This document shows positions 41,542 to 50,856 of a DNA stretch of 64,000 nucleotides, in pieces. The stretch covers positions 47,915 to 111,914 of the forward strand of contig SUXJ01000008.1 in NCBI GenBank assembly GCA_015061005.1. The letters run 5' to 3'. The translations under genes and the position numbers were made by a program. Source of the DNA: Bacteroidales bacterium (GTDB lineage: Bacteria > Bacteroidota > Bacteroidia > Bacteroidales > Muribaculaceae). Under the pieces are notes generated by a model. That model made no database searches. It was not told where the DNA came from and worked only from the letters and a program-made list of their open reading frames with translations. Position 1 is the stretch's first letter. Every line of letters starts with the position of its first letter.

Positions 41542-44049
41542 ATGAAAACAATACATAATTATATAATGGCAGTGGCATTGAGTACACTGTCGCTCGGGGC
41601 AACAGCTCAAGTCAATATTGACTTTGAAAGCCCGGAATCATACAAGTCGATTGGCGTGTATGACGCTTGGGGAAACTCTCCTTTTCGAACCGGAGAACTC
41701 ACAGGCAACTTTGCAATAACCGCCAATCCCGATCCGACGTCGGTAAACGACATAAGCGGAGATATCCCCAATGCATCGGCTCTGGTGCTCGGTGCTCAGC
41801 GTTCTCGCTTCGCGTCTAACACCTTCGGCGTTCGTGTGGACCTTAACGAAGTTTGGGAAACGAACCCCAATGTGCAATATGTTCACGTTATGCTCTACAA
41901 GCCGGTGACCGACGGCCGTGTTATGCTTATCGGTCTCGGGTCTCGTGAAGAGCGTCTCGGACAGAATCCTTATTGCGAACAATTTTGGGAAATCAGTACT
42001 GTTAATGTCAAGCCCGGCACATGGTGTGATGCCGTGTTCCCGATCAAGACCGCCAACGGAGTGAACATTCGCTCATTGGTTCTTGTTCCCGATTGCGAAC
42101 CGCCGCATAAACTTGCCGATGACTTCCTATTCTACATTGACAATATTGAAGTAAATGACAGCCCACTGCCTCGCGTACCGAATGAGTATTATCCGATTTC
42201 AGGCGATAAGGCAACTAAAGCGATGACTCGCACCGACCGTTCCACTTCGCGCTTGAACTTCAAGGTGGGTACAGAGAATCAATATGCCGACATCAAGCAG
42301 TCTACAAATAAGTTGCTCTATCAAGATGTACTTTCCACTACTTTCTATGCTCAGGCAGGTCAGACCGTAACTCCGTCTATCAGCTTCAGCGGAGTTTGGA
42401 TGCACGCATACTGCTACATTGACTACAATCAGAACGGTCAATTCTCGTATGAAATTAACGAAGACGGCACGCCTGCCGAAGGTTCTGAACTCGTGGCATA
42501 CAACCACTATAACGGTAAGAACTCAAAAGGTGCAAACGCCAGTAAGAATCTTGGCTCAAATTGTGGCACTTTGCCCTCTTTCACACTGCCCGACAACTTG
42601 GCGCCCGGAATGTATCGTGTTCGCATGAAGATTGACTGGAACAGCATTGACCCGATGGGTTGCAGCGATGCCGGTAACCTAATTGAGGCGAACGGCGGTG
42701 TTATTGCCGATGCAATGCTCTGTATCTACGCCGACAAGGTGGTCCTCAATGACTTCCAGCTTAACGGTGAGGTGCTTGCAGCCGACGGAACGAAGTTGAG
42801 TGCTTATGAAGTTCCCGCAAATCAAGAGTTCACGATTAAGAGTGCGCCTGAAAAGGGCTTCCACAATGGAGGCGTTATTGTTAATACAGGCTACAATCTT
42901 AATAGCGAACGTATTGACAAATACGGTAATCCTCAATACAACACATACACTATCCCGGCGTCTGACTTTAACGAAGACGGAACTTACACAATTGCAGCGA
43001 AAAAGATGCGCGCAAACATTCTCTTTAACGGCATCATGACTGAAGACGGCGCTGCAGTACCCGATGAAACAATCTATACATTGGCTTTTCCGAAAGACCT
43101 GAAGATTGAGCGCACTGATCGTAAGTTGAACTCTTTCAGCATCAATTACGGAACGAATGAAGTAACCGTAAGTTTAGATGACAATACTGAAAACTTTGTT
43201 TATGTTGACAAAACCGTAACTACGGTTATTCCCGTGCAGGCAGGTCAACCCATCACGCCCTCGCTTAACTATAACGGCAATGCCATGCATAATTATTGGT
43301 TTGTTGATTTCAATGAAGACGGTCAGTTTTCAAACACTTTGAACGCCGATGGTACTCCTTCCGGAGAATTGTTGAGCTATTCATGCTATGATAATAAGAA
43401 CTCACGTGGAGAATCTATCAGTGTGCCCGGTCAGGTAAGCGTGAACCAAGCGGTCCCTTTTACCATTCCGGCATCAACTCCTGCGGGTTTGTATCGTTGC
43501 CGCATGAAAGTGGACTGGAACAATATTGATCCTGCCGGTCAGTATGGCTTGGGTAAAAATGACATTGACGATAATGGCGGATATGTGGTTGACTTCTTGT
43601 TTCACGTTTACGACAACACGGCTGCCGTGACAACAAATGTTGATAATAAAACAGGCAATCTCGTCAGTGGAGACGTACAAATAGGAGCAACGTATGCCGC
43701 AGCGCGTTTGCAACCCATTGAAATCGCTAATGTCACCTCCAATGGCGTTGCAATCAAAGGCATTAAGGCTCGCTACGGTTATCACCTCGACAATCAGCAT
43801 GCGTATCATCTGAATCATACTTATTGGACTGAAGAAGCACTTGCTCTTACTGAAGGGAATTTTGTTATTGAAGCAAATAAGGTTGATCGCCCGATTCAAC
43901 TCACAGTGGAATTTGACGAGAGCGATAGCATCAACGACATCATTATCACTCCCGAAGGTGGCGACGCTTATGATCTTCGCGGTATCCGCGTAGATCGCCC
44001 CTCGAACGGAATTTATATCATAAACGGACAAAAAGTTCACGTAAAATGA
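41542..44049 (+). CDS. Secreted protein with two GEVED-like modules, partner of the fucosidase
   Basis: An 835-residue exported protein (signal peptide to ~22, ending ATAQ). Residues ~25-215 look like a jelly-roll/carbohydrate-binding module (VNIDFESPESYKSIGVYDAW). Two related modules follow at ~235-395 and ~530-695; each has QAGQ-x-x-TPS, a YIDYNQNGQFS or FVDFNEDGQFS calcium-type loop and an RMKxDWNxIDPxG motif. The C-terminal tail (AYDLRGIRV...NGIYIINGQK) is Por-like. No catalytic site is recognised. Gene order suggests that it binds or presents the same glycans as the GH29 enzyme; that is inference. Confidence 0.78.
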   Translation: MKTIHNYIMAVALSTLSLGATAQVNIDFESPESYKSIGVYDAWGNSPFRTGELTGNFAITANPDPTSVNDISGDIPNASALVLGAQRSRFASNTFGVRVDLNEVWETNPNVQYVHVMLYKPVTDGRVMLIGLGSREERLGQNPYCEQFWEISTVNVKPGTWCDAVFPIKTANGVNIRSLVLVPDCEPPHKLADDFLFYIDNIEVNDSPLPRVPNEYYPISGDKATKAMTRTDRSTSRLNFKVGTENQYADIKQSTNKLLYQDVLSTTFYAQAGQTVTPSISFSGVWMHAYCYIDYNQNGQFSYEINEDGTPAEGSELVAYNHYNGKNSKGANASKNLGSNCGTLPSFTLPDNLAPGMYRVRMKIDWNSIDPMGCSDAGNLIEANGGVIADAMLCIYADKVVLNDFQLNGEVLAADGTKLSAYEVPANQEFTIKSAPEKGFHNGGVIVNTGYNLNSERIDKYGNPQYNTYTIPASDFNEDGTYTIAAKKMRANILFNGIMTEDGAAVPDETIYTLAFPKDLKIERTDRKLNSFSINYGTNEVTVSLDDNTENFVYVDKTVTTVIPVQAGQPITPSLNYNGNAMHNYWFVDFNEDGQFSNTLNADGTPSGELLSYSCYDNKNSRGESISVPGQVSVNQAVPFTIPASTPAGLYRCRMKVDWNNIDPAGQYGLGKNDIDDNGGYVVDFLFHVYDNTAAVTTNVDNKTGNLVSGDVQIGATYAAARLQPIEIANVTSNGVAIKGIKARYGYHLDNQHAYHLNHTYWTEEALALTEGNFVIEANKVDRPIQLTVEFDESDSINDIIITPEGGDAYDLRGIRVDRPSNGIYIINGQKVHVK

Positions 44050-44077
44050 GATAAATAATTAAAATATCACTAACTTT

Positions 44078-44107
44078 GTGAGGTCGCAATATATGTTGCG
44101 ACCTCAC
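44078..44107 (+). terminator. Strong hairpin between the GEVED-like gene and the DJ-1 gene
   Basis: A perfect 12-bp stem, GTGAGGTCGCAA (44078-44089) with TTGCGACCTCAC (44096-44107), loop TATATG, followed by cttgttt. A TAACTTTG box at 44071-44078 directly precedes it, so it may be either the terminator of the upstream gene or a 5' stem-loop of the next mRNA. Confidence 0.7.
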
Positions 44108-44136
44108 TTGTTTAAACTAAAAATATTATCTTGGTT

Positions 44137-44709
44137 ATGAAAACTTCCTATGTTTTTTTAGCACCGGGCTTTGAGGAAATTGAAGCCGTTGCCCCAATTG
44201 ATATCATGCGTCGCGCCGGAATGCCCGTTACAACTGTGGCGATTGACCCGAGCCGGACAACAGTGGTAGGCGCACATGGAGTGCCCTATATTGCGGATAT
44301 GACTATCGCTCAACTTCCTGCAAATGTTGATGCCGAGTGGTTGATTCTTCCCGGCGGAATGCCCGGCGCTACCAATTTGGCAGAGTGTCAGCCGTTGGTG
44401 GAAATTCTCAAAAATTTTCCGGGGAATATAGCTGCCATTTGTGCCTCTCCGGCAGTTGTCCTTGCTCAGGCGGGCTTGCTTGACGGTAAAAAAGCGACGT
44501 GCTATCCCGGCATGGAGGGATATGGACCGTGGTGCTCAAAAGTAAGTTTCACCGGCAGCCATGTCGAGCGTGACGGCAGATTCGTTACAGGTCAAGGTCC
44601 GGCATGGGCTGTTGCTTTTGGCGGCGCTATCGTTGAAATTTCATTGGGCAGTGAAGTCGCTGAAAAAGTACTTGATGGTATGCTCGTACCCTCTGCGTGT
44701 CGCCGTTAA
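44137..44709 (+). CDS. DJ-1/PfpI-family protein
   Basis: A 190-residue cytosolic protein of the DJ-1 (ThiJ/YajL) branch. The conserved glutamate is in APGFEEIEAVAPIDIMRRAG (~16) and the nucleophilic cysteine in AAICASPAVVLAQAG (~107). GGMPGATNLAE is typical. YajL/DJ-1 proteins act as redox or glyoxal-stress protectors; some activities are disputed. The ATG at 44137 gives the standard start MKTSYVFL; a TTG two codons earlier is less likely. Confidence 0.9.
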   Translation: MKTSYVFLAPGFEEIEAVAPIDIMRRAGMPVTTVAIDPSRTTVVGAHGVPYIADMTIAQLPANVDAEWLILPGGMPGATNLAECQPLVEILKNFPGNIAAICASPAVVLAQAGLLDGKKATCYPGMEGYGPWCSKVSFTGSHVERDGRFVTGQGPAWAVAFGGAIVEISLGSEVAEKVLDGMLVPSACRR

Positions 44710-44755
44710 ACCGAAATTTTAGCGTAAAACATTATCGCATTAGCGAAAAATTTTG

Positions 44756-44763
44756 TAACTTTG
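44756..44763 (+). promoter_or_regulatory. -7 box of the galactose cassette
   Basis: TAACTTTG 36 bp before the galK start at 44800. No TTTG at the usual spacing. Confidence 0.5.
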
Positions 44764-44799
44764 GCGTAATTATTATAACCCTAAATAAATTATACCTAT

Positions 44800-45963
44800 A
44801 TGAAAACCGAACAGAATGAATGCTCCTGCGCTATGGAGCAGAAAATTAAAGAAGAATTTGCTACCCGTTTTGGCGGTGAAGGCACTTTTTATGCCTCGGC
44901 CGGTCGTATCAATCTCATCGGAGAACACACCGACTATAACGGCGGTTTTGTATTCCCCGGTGCAATAGATAAAATTATTGCAGCAGAAATTCGCCCCAAT
45001 GGCACTGATCGCTGTCGCGTATATTCTGTTGACATCGATGAAACAGCTGAATTTGGCTTGACTGAAGAAGAAGCCCCCACTCAGCAGTGGGCTCGCTATA
45101 TTTTCGGTGTGTGTCGCGAAGTTATCAAGCGCGGTTTTGTAGTGAAAGGCTTTGATGCCGTATTTGCCGGCAATGTGCCCCTCGGTGCGGGTCTCAGTTC
45201 TTCTGCCGCTCTTGAAAGCTGCTTCGCATTCGCAATGAGCGACATGTATAACGAAGGTAAAATTGATAAGTTTGAGTTAGCTCGCATCGGTCAAAGCACC
45301 GAACACAATTATTGTGGCGTGAACTGCGGTATTATGGACCAATTCGCTTCAGTGTTCGGCAAAAAAGATTGCTTGATGCGTCTTGACTGCCGTTCAATGG
45401 AATTTGAATACTTCCCCTTCAAACTTGACGGTTACAAACTCGTTTTGGTTGACTCTCGCGTTAAACATGAACTCGTTGATTCTCCTTATAACAAGCGTCG
45501 CCAGAGCTGTGAGCGTGTAGCTGCGAAACTCGGCATTGAAACCCTTCGCGATGCTTCAATGGAGAGCCTCGATGCGATTAAAGATCAAATTAGCGAAGAG
45601 GACTACAAGCGTGCCGTTTACGTTATCGGCGAAAAGCAGCGCGTGCTCGACGTGTGCGATGCTCTTGGTCGCGGAGACTATGAAACAGTGGGCAAGCGCA
45701 TGTATGAAACTCACGCCGGCATGAGCAAAATGTATGAGGTTAGCTGTGAAGAACTCGACTTCCTCAACGACGTTGCAAAGGAATGCGGCGTTACCGGTTC
45801 TCGCATCATGGGTGGCGGTTTCGGTGGTTGCACCATTAACCTCGTTAAGGACGAACTTTATGATAACTTCGTTGCTACTGCAATCAAGAAGTTTAACGAC
45901 AAGTACGGTCACGAACCCAAGATTTATCCCGTAATCATCTCCGACGGTGCACGTCGTCTCTAA
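44800..45963 (+). CDS. galK: Galactokinase
   Basis: A 387-residue GHMP kinase making galactose-1-phosphate from galactose and ATP. Signature 1 GRINLIGEHTDYNGGFV (~34-50), ATP loop PLGAGLSSSAALE (~128-140), and the C-terminal GGGFGGCTINLV (~340). Length is as expected. It is the first gene of galK-galM-nucleotidyltransferase; galM begins 4 bp after the stop. No galT is found in the window. Confidence 0.96.
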   Translation: MKTEQNECSCAMEQKIKEEFATRFGGEGTFYASAGRINLIGEHTDYNGGFVFPGAIDKIIAAEIRPNGTDRCRVYSVDIDETAEFGLTEEEAPTQQWARYIFGVCREVIKRGFVVKGFDAVFAGNVPLGAGLSSSAALESCFAFAMSDMYNEGKIDKFELARIGQSTEHNYCGVNCGIMDQFASVFGKKDCLMRLDCRSMEFEYFPFKLDGYKLVLVDSRVKHELVDSPYNKRRQSCERVAAKLGIETLRDASMESLDAIKDQISEEDYKRAVYVIGEKQRVLDVCDALGRGDYETVGKRMYETHAGMSKMYEVSCEELDFLNDVAKECGVTGSRIMGGGFGGCTINLVKDELYDNFVATAIKKFNDKYGHEPKIYPVIISDGARRL

Positions 45964-45967
45964 TAAG

Positions 45968-47014
45968 ATGAAGATAGAAAAATCAACAGTTGCCTCGCAA
46001 AAAGGCGACATCACATTGGTAACTCTCACGAATGCCAAGGGTGCAAAAGTAACCTTGTGCAGCCTCGGCGCCGGCATTGTCGGCGTTGAGGTTCCTGATC
46101 GCAATGGCGTTATGGCAGACGTGGTTCTGGGATATGCCGATGTAAAAGATTACTATTATGACGGTCCGTGCGCCGGCAAGGTTCCGGGACGTTGTGCCAA
46201 TCGAATTGCTCGCGGTCTCTTTACGCTTGATGGTAAGGGCTACAGCTTGGCAATCAATAATGGACCTAATGCGCTTCATGGCGGACCGGAAGGGTTCCAA
46301 AATCAGATTTGGGATACTGAAGTGTGCGACTGCGGCGTAGTAAAGTTCACGTATAAGGCGGCAGACGGCGAAGAGGGCTATCCCGGCAATCTCGTAGCTA
46401 CTGCCGCATACGAATGGACAGATGACTGTGAGCTCAAGCTCGTGTTGAGCGCGGAAACAGATGCTCCGACAGTAGTTAATCTGACTAATCACGCATATTT
46501 CAACCTTGCAGGTCATAATAGCGGCTCAGTGCTTAATCATAAACTGACGCTGAATGCTCACCTTTTCTTGCCTACGGATGATACTCTGATTCCAACCGGA
46601 GATCTCGTTTCCGTCAAGGGGACACCGATGGACTTCACCGAGCCTAAGACTCTCGGACAGGATATCAAAGCCGACTATCCGGCATTGGTCTATGGTAAAG
46701 GTTATGATAACTGCTATGTTATTAATGGTTGGAATGCCGGTCAAATGCGCTTGGCTGCAGTATTGGAGGATACTGAGAACGGACGTGTGCTTGAGGTTTC
46801 GACAACACAGCCCGGCGTGCAAATCTATACCGGTAACTGGCTTGCAGGCTGCCCGGTAAATAAAGCCGGTCGTTCATACGATGATTATGATGGCGTGGCT
46901 ATTGAGTGTCAAGGGTTGCCTGATTCAATTAATAAACCCCAGTTCCCCTCAGTGGTGCTTCGCCCCGGTGAGAAGTATTCAGAAATTATCTCATTCAAGT
47001 TCACTAATAAGTAA
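45968..47014 (+). CDS. galM: Aldose 1-epimerase (galactose mutarotase)
   Basis: A 348-residue enzyme interconverting alpha and beta galactose, supplying the alpha form for GalK. Marks are the NRIARGLFTLDG arginine motif (~78), NNGPNALHGGPEGF with the catalytic His region, NLTNHAYFNLAGH (~175) and the base glutamate in DGVAIECQGLPDS (~310). No signal peptide, so it acts in the cytosol. The ATG at 45968 was chosen: an earlier in-frame start would lie in galK. It overlaps the next gene by 1 bp (TAATG). Confidence 0.94.
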   Translation: MKIEKSTVASQKGDITLVTLTNAKGAKVTLCSLGAGIVGVEVPDRNGVMADVVLGYADVKDYYYDGPCAGKVPGRCANRIARGLFTLDGKGYSLAINNGPNALHGGPEGFQNQIWDTEVCDCGVVKFTYKAADGEEGYPGNLVATAAYEWTDDCELKLVLSAETDAPTVVNLTNHAYFNLAGHNSGSVLNHKLTLNAHLFLPTDDTLIPTGDLVSVKGTPMDFTEPKTLGQDIKADYPALVYGKGYDNCYVINGWNAGQMRLAAVLEDTENGRVLEVSTTQPGVQIYTGNWLAGCPVNKAGRSYDDYDGVAIECQGLPDSINKPQFPSVVLRPGEKYSEIISFKFTNK

Positions 47015-47919
47015 TGAAACCCACACTTTTTGTACTCGCTGCAGGTATGGGCAGCCGTTATGGCGGTCTCAAGCAGCTTGATGGCGTAGGCCCCAAGGGT
47101 CAGACCATCATGGACTATTCAATCTATGACGCTATTCGCGCCGGTTTTGGTAAGGTAGTTTTCGTTATCCGTAAGGATTTCGAAACTGATTTCCGCGAAA
47201 AAATTCTCTGCAAATACGAAGGTCATATTCCTACCGAGCTCGTATTTCAGGCAATCGACAACCTCCCCGAAGGTTTCACTTGCCCGGCAGATCGCAGCAA
47301 ACCTTGGGGTACCAACCACGCGGTTTTGATGGGTAAAACAGTGATTAACGAGCCTTTCGCCGTGATCAATGCCGATGACTTCTATGGCCGTAATGCGTTT
47401 GAAGTTATTGCAAAAGAACTGAGCAAGGAATATGACCGCAAGGGTGACTATTGCATGGTCGGCTTCCGCGTTGGTAATACGATGACCGAAAATGGTTCTG
47501 TGGCTCGCGGTGTTTGTGAAAATAAAGACGGTTTGCTCACTTCTGTTGTAGAGCGCACTGCAATTTCTTATGATGAGCAGCATCGCATCACCTTTACTGA
47601 CGAAAACGGTCAAGTTCAATATTTGGAACCCACTACTCCCGTTTCAATGAACCTTTGGGGCTTCACTCCCGACTATTTCGAATACTCGGAGCGTGAGTTC
47701 GTAAAGTTCCTTGAGAAGGATTTGAATACTCCGAAGAGCGAATTCTTTATTCCTTTGGTAATCGACACCTTGATTAATAACGGTGAAGCAACAGTGAAGG
47801 TGCTCGACACTGACTCCAAGTGGTTCGGCGTTACTTATGCCGCTGACCGTCCCGGAGTTGTTGAGAAACTTGCGAGCCTCCATGCCGCAGGTGAATATCC
47901 TGAAGATATGTTCAAATAA
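47014..47919 (+). CDS. Sugar-phosphate nucleotidyltransferase of the galactose cassette
   Basis: A 301-residue NTP-transferase-fold protein. The N-terminal nucleotide-binding motif is LAAGMGSRYGGLKQLDGVG (4-5 to ~25) with an acceptor lysine in GPKGQTI. The metal aspartates are in VINADDFYG (~110). It resembles a family often annotated only as nucleotidyltransferase next to galK in Bacteroidetes. I infer that it may join UTP (or another NTP) to galactose-1-phosphate, replacing GalT; this has not been read from sequence. It is coupled to galM by a 1-bp overlap and ends at the terminator 47950-47986. Confidence 0.82.
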   Translation: MKPTLFVLAAGMGSRYGGLKQLDGVGPKGQTIMDYSIYDAIRAGFGKVVFVIRKDFETDFREKILCKYEGHIPTELVFQAIDNLPEGFTCPADRSKPWGTNHAVLMGKTVINEPFAVINADDFYGRNAFEVIAKELSKEYDRKGDYCMVGFRVGNTMTENGSVARGVCENKDGLLTSVVERTAISYDEQHRITFTDENGQVQYLEPTTPVSMNLWGFTPDYFEYSEREFVKFLEKDLNTPKSEFFIPLVIDTLINNGEATVKVLDTDSKWFGVTYAADRPGVVEKLASLHAAGEYPEDMFK

Positions 47920-47949
47920 TTCTTCAAGTAGAATAATAAACCAATCGTT

Positions 47950-47986
47950 AACTGCGGCTCAGTATTTGAGTCGCAGTTATTTTTTA
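47950..47986 (+). terminator. Terminator of the galactose cassette
   Basis: AACTGCGGCTCA (47950-47961) with TGAGTCGCAGTT (47967-47978), one G:T wobble, then atttttta. Confidence 0.82.
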
Positions 47987-48007
47987 TGTGATCTGAAATA
48001 TACAAAG

Positions 48008-48035
48008 CGAGGCGGCTCGAAATGGAGCCGCCTCG
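48008..48035. terminator. Terminator of the convergent glycosidase gene
   Basis: A perfect 11-bp stem, CGAGGCGGCTC with GAGCCGCCTCG, loop GAAATG. It lies 26 bp beyond the minus-strand stop at 48061 and can act in both directions; the T-tract is weak. Confidence 0.7.
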
Positions 48036-48060
48036 ACTTATGTTTGAAAGGGGTTATCGG

Positions 48061-50856
48061 TTAAAAGCGAACTTTCTTACCGTTTTGGATATAGATGCCG
48101 GGGGTGGGTTTACCAACGACTTTGCGACCCATGAGGTCATAGATTTCGTTGCGACCTTCAGCCGCTTCCACGTTTTCGATGGCTGATGATTCGTCGGTTA
48201 CTATAAGAGTTGCGTCAACGATTTGACCGCCGTTGGCAAGGATACCATTGGCTCCGGTGCAAGTTCCGTCTGCGGCAATTTGACCGCCGGCGTCAACGCT
48301 GTTCCAGTCCATTTTGAAGCGGATGCGGTATGTGCCGGGCGCTTCAGGTGCGGTGAATGAGGGGCAAGTCATTGTGTTACGTGCGTTGTCGGTCAAGACA
48401 TCACCTGCGGAGTTCTGACCGTTGGAGTCATCGTTGAAGTTACCGGAGTAGAAACTGTATGTGAGCAGGTCTGTACCTGTTTGGTCAAGCTGACCGTCTT
48501 TGAACGAGAACTGTTGGTCTTGACCGAGGTCAATGTAAACGTAGCCATTCATCCAAGTGCCTGCGATTGCATAGGCTACATTGACGGTGCTTCCGGCTTG
48601 GCAAGTAAGAGTGCAAGCCTCATCTTCGGTTTTGTCCATATAAGGCTGAGCTCTGCCGATTGTGATTACTTGTTCGGCTTTGTTGTTTTCAGTGAAGGTG
48701 ATACTGTTGATGTAGCGGTCACTGCGAGTTGCACTTGTGTTCTTGTCGAAGTTGGTGGAGTAGGGTTCAACTACTTTTTCGGCAACAGTCAGAGTGATGG
48801 AGGCGGATACGTTTGAGCCGTCAGTTGCAGTTGCGGTGATTGTTACTTCGCCTACGGCAACGGGCTTAACGAGACCGTTGATTACGGTGGCCACTGCGGG
48901 GTTGCTGCTTGTCCACTTAACGGTGGGGAAGGTGGCTCCGGTGGGGTTAACCGTTGCATTAACCACGATGTTCTTATTAACAGCTACTGAATTAGCTCCG
49001 TTTTCGGTAGCAAGAGTAATGCTCTGAACGTTGGTCATAGTGGCTGCGGCATCAATACCGTCGAAGCAATAGACGCTGCTTCCGGGCAGTTTCACTGTCA
49101 GAGGAGTGTCAATATTAATTGCGGTGCCCTCGGTCAGACCTTCAAGCGCGTCTTGCACTCCGAATGAACTGTGGAGAATGATGCTGCCTGAAACGTTAGC
49201 GGGAATGTTTAGGGCTTCACGGAGTGTGAAGGTGTAGGTCTTGGCATTGTTGCCACCATTGCGCAGTGCAAGGGTTGATTTAGTGCCATTCCAAGATGCC
49301 CAACCGTAAACCTCAGTTGTTGTGTTGTTCCAAGGATTGCCGCCTACCCAGTGAGCATCGGGCAATACGTCTGCATTGCGTTTTTGCCAAGCTATACATT
49401 CAGCGAGGTCAGCCCAAAGTGCGCCGCCGTTGATGCTGTTCATCAGAGCGTAGTCATTATAGAGTTCAACCAAACCGGAACCGCAAACGAATGCACAACG
49501 CATTTCGCGGAGCACTGCATTGTAGTCGCGACTGTCACTGCCCGGACCTCCATTAACTGAAAGAATAAATCCATGGGTCATCAAGGTGTTGATGGGGCAG
49601 ATCGGGGAGTTTTGAACGTAGTTTTGATAAACCAAGCGGTCACGGTAAGTGATCCAGTTTTCGCGGTTAATCGAGTTGTTGCCGGCGCGGTCGTGGTCAT
49701 TTTCTTGACGCCAAGTTGCATCTGTGATTTGATACCAGAAGGGTGATGCCCATGTGCCTACCGTAGTGTTAAAGAAGATGTCTTCACGCAGTTCTTCGCG
49801 CACGAAGCGTTCAAGGCGAATAATTCCTTCGGCGTTTTCATTGCCGGTGTCACCTGCATCGGGACCAACAGAAGAAAATTGTGCTGAAATGCCGTCGAAT
49901 TTGAAGAATGTGTAGTTATCGCCTTGGTTCTTAACGAGGTTGTATGCTGCATCTTTAAATGCTTTATAGTACGCGGGATTAGAGAGCTGCATGCCACCCT
50001 TGTCGTTCCAATATGCACGACGGTAGTTGCCGCTTGCACCGTATCCGCCAACCGGGCCGAGCCATGCGCCTACGCCTGCTCCATTCATTTCCTTGGCGAG
50101 AGCAGCAATGTCACGTAATTCGTTAGGGAATGCACTGTGGAATTTCCATTCGCCGTATTCGTCCCAACCGTCGTCCAATACGAACATTTTGGGCGCTACT
50201 TTATAGCGATTATACATGTCGGTTTTCCAGTGGTTCAATACATCCATCACATCATCAGCCTTGGTGTTGTCCAAATGTTCGCGACCGGGGGCTGCGTTGT
50301 TGCGATTGATTTGCAGTTCAAACCATGTGATATAAGCAGTGCTGGTGCGCCAAGGTACTGCACGTTCGCGTTCGGAGTATGCAAGGAATGAGCGACGTTT
50401 TTGAGTCTGATGAATGTCGGCATCGTTTTGAGAACCGTCTTGAGCGACCAAGCCCACAACTGATGCTACTTTCCAGTTTTCACCTGCTGCAAGAGTAGTG
50501 TTACGACTCCAGCGGCCTTGGATACCAACGATGTCTTCATTGACAACAACGCCTTCCTTCGCATCATAAACTTTAACAGTCATGGTTGATGATGCGTTAA
50601 TGCTTTCGCTCAGGTTTTCTACGAATGCACGAATTGTGTAGGTGCCGTCATTGGGGACAATGAAAGAGAAGGTGTTCTTGTCATGTTGTGAACCTGAGTA
50701 GCCGCTATGATAGTCATTTGCGGCAATGTCTCCATTGCTTGCAAGGAGGTCCACACCACCGAAGTTCAAACGGTGAGCGCCGCTAACGTATTCAATCTTA
50801 ACTTCAACCTTTTGGTTTTGCTTGAGAGAAACGTTAGCATACTTATAAGCTAAAGA
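48061..50856 (-). pseudogene. Secreted alpha-galactosidase-like glycosidase, downstream part after a frameshift
   Basis: The open frame from 50856 to the stop at 48061 continues the upstream part in a different frame. Read through 50853, it runs LAYKYANVSLKQNQKVEVK and on into a lectin-like NPCBM-type region, with no usual start codon before a TTG at 50769. The catalytic barrel shows KMFVLDDGWDEYGEW, GVGAWLGPVGGYG and the nucleophile-type aspartate in TFFKFDGISAQ, as in clan GH-D (GH27/GH36-like) enzymes. After it come a Big_2-like domain (VKWTSSNPAVATVINGLV), a GEVED-like module (YVYIDLGQDQQFS, RFKMDWNSVDAGG) and a Por-like tail (EIYDLMGRKV...GIYIQNGKK). The exact CAZy family is uncertain. 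Confidence 0.75.
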
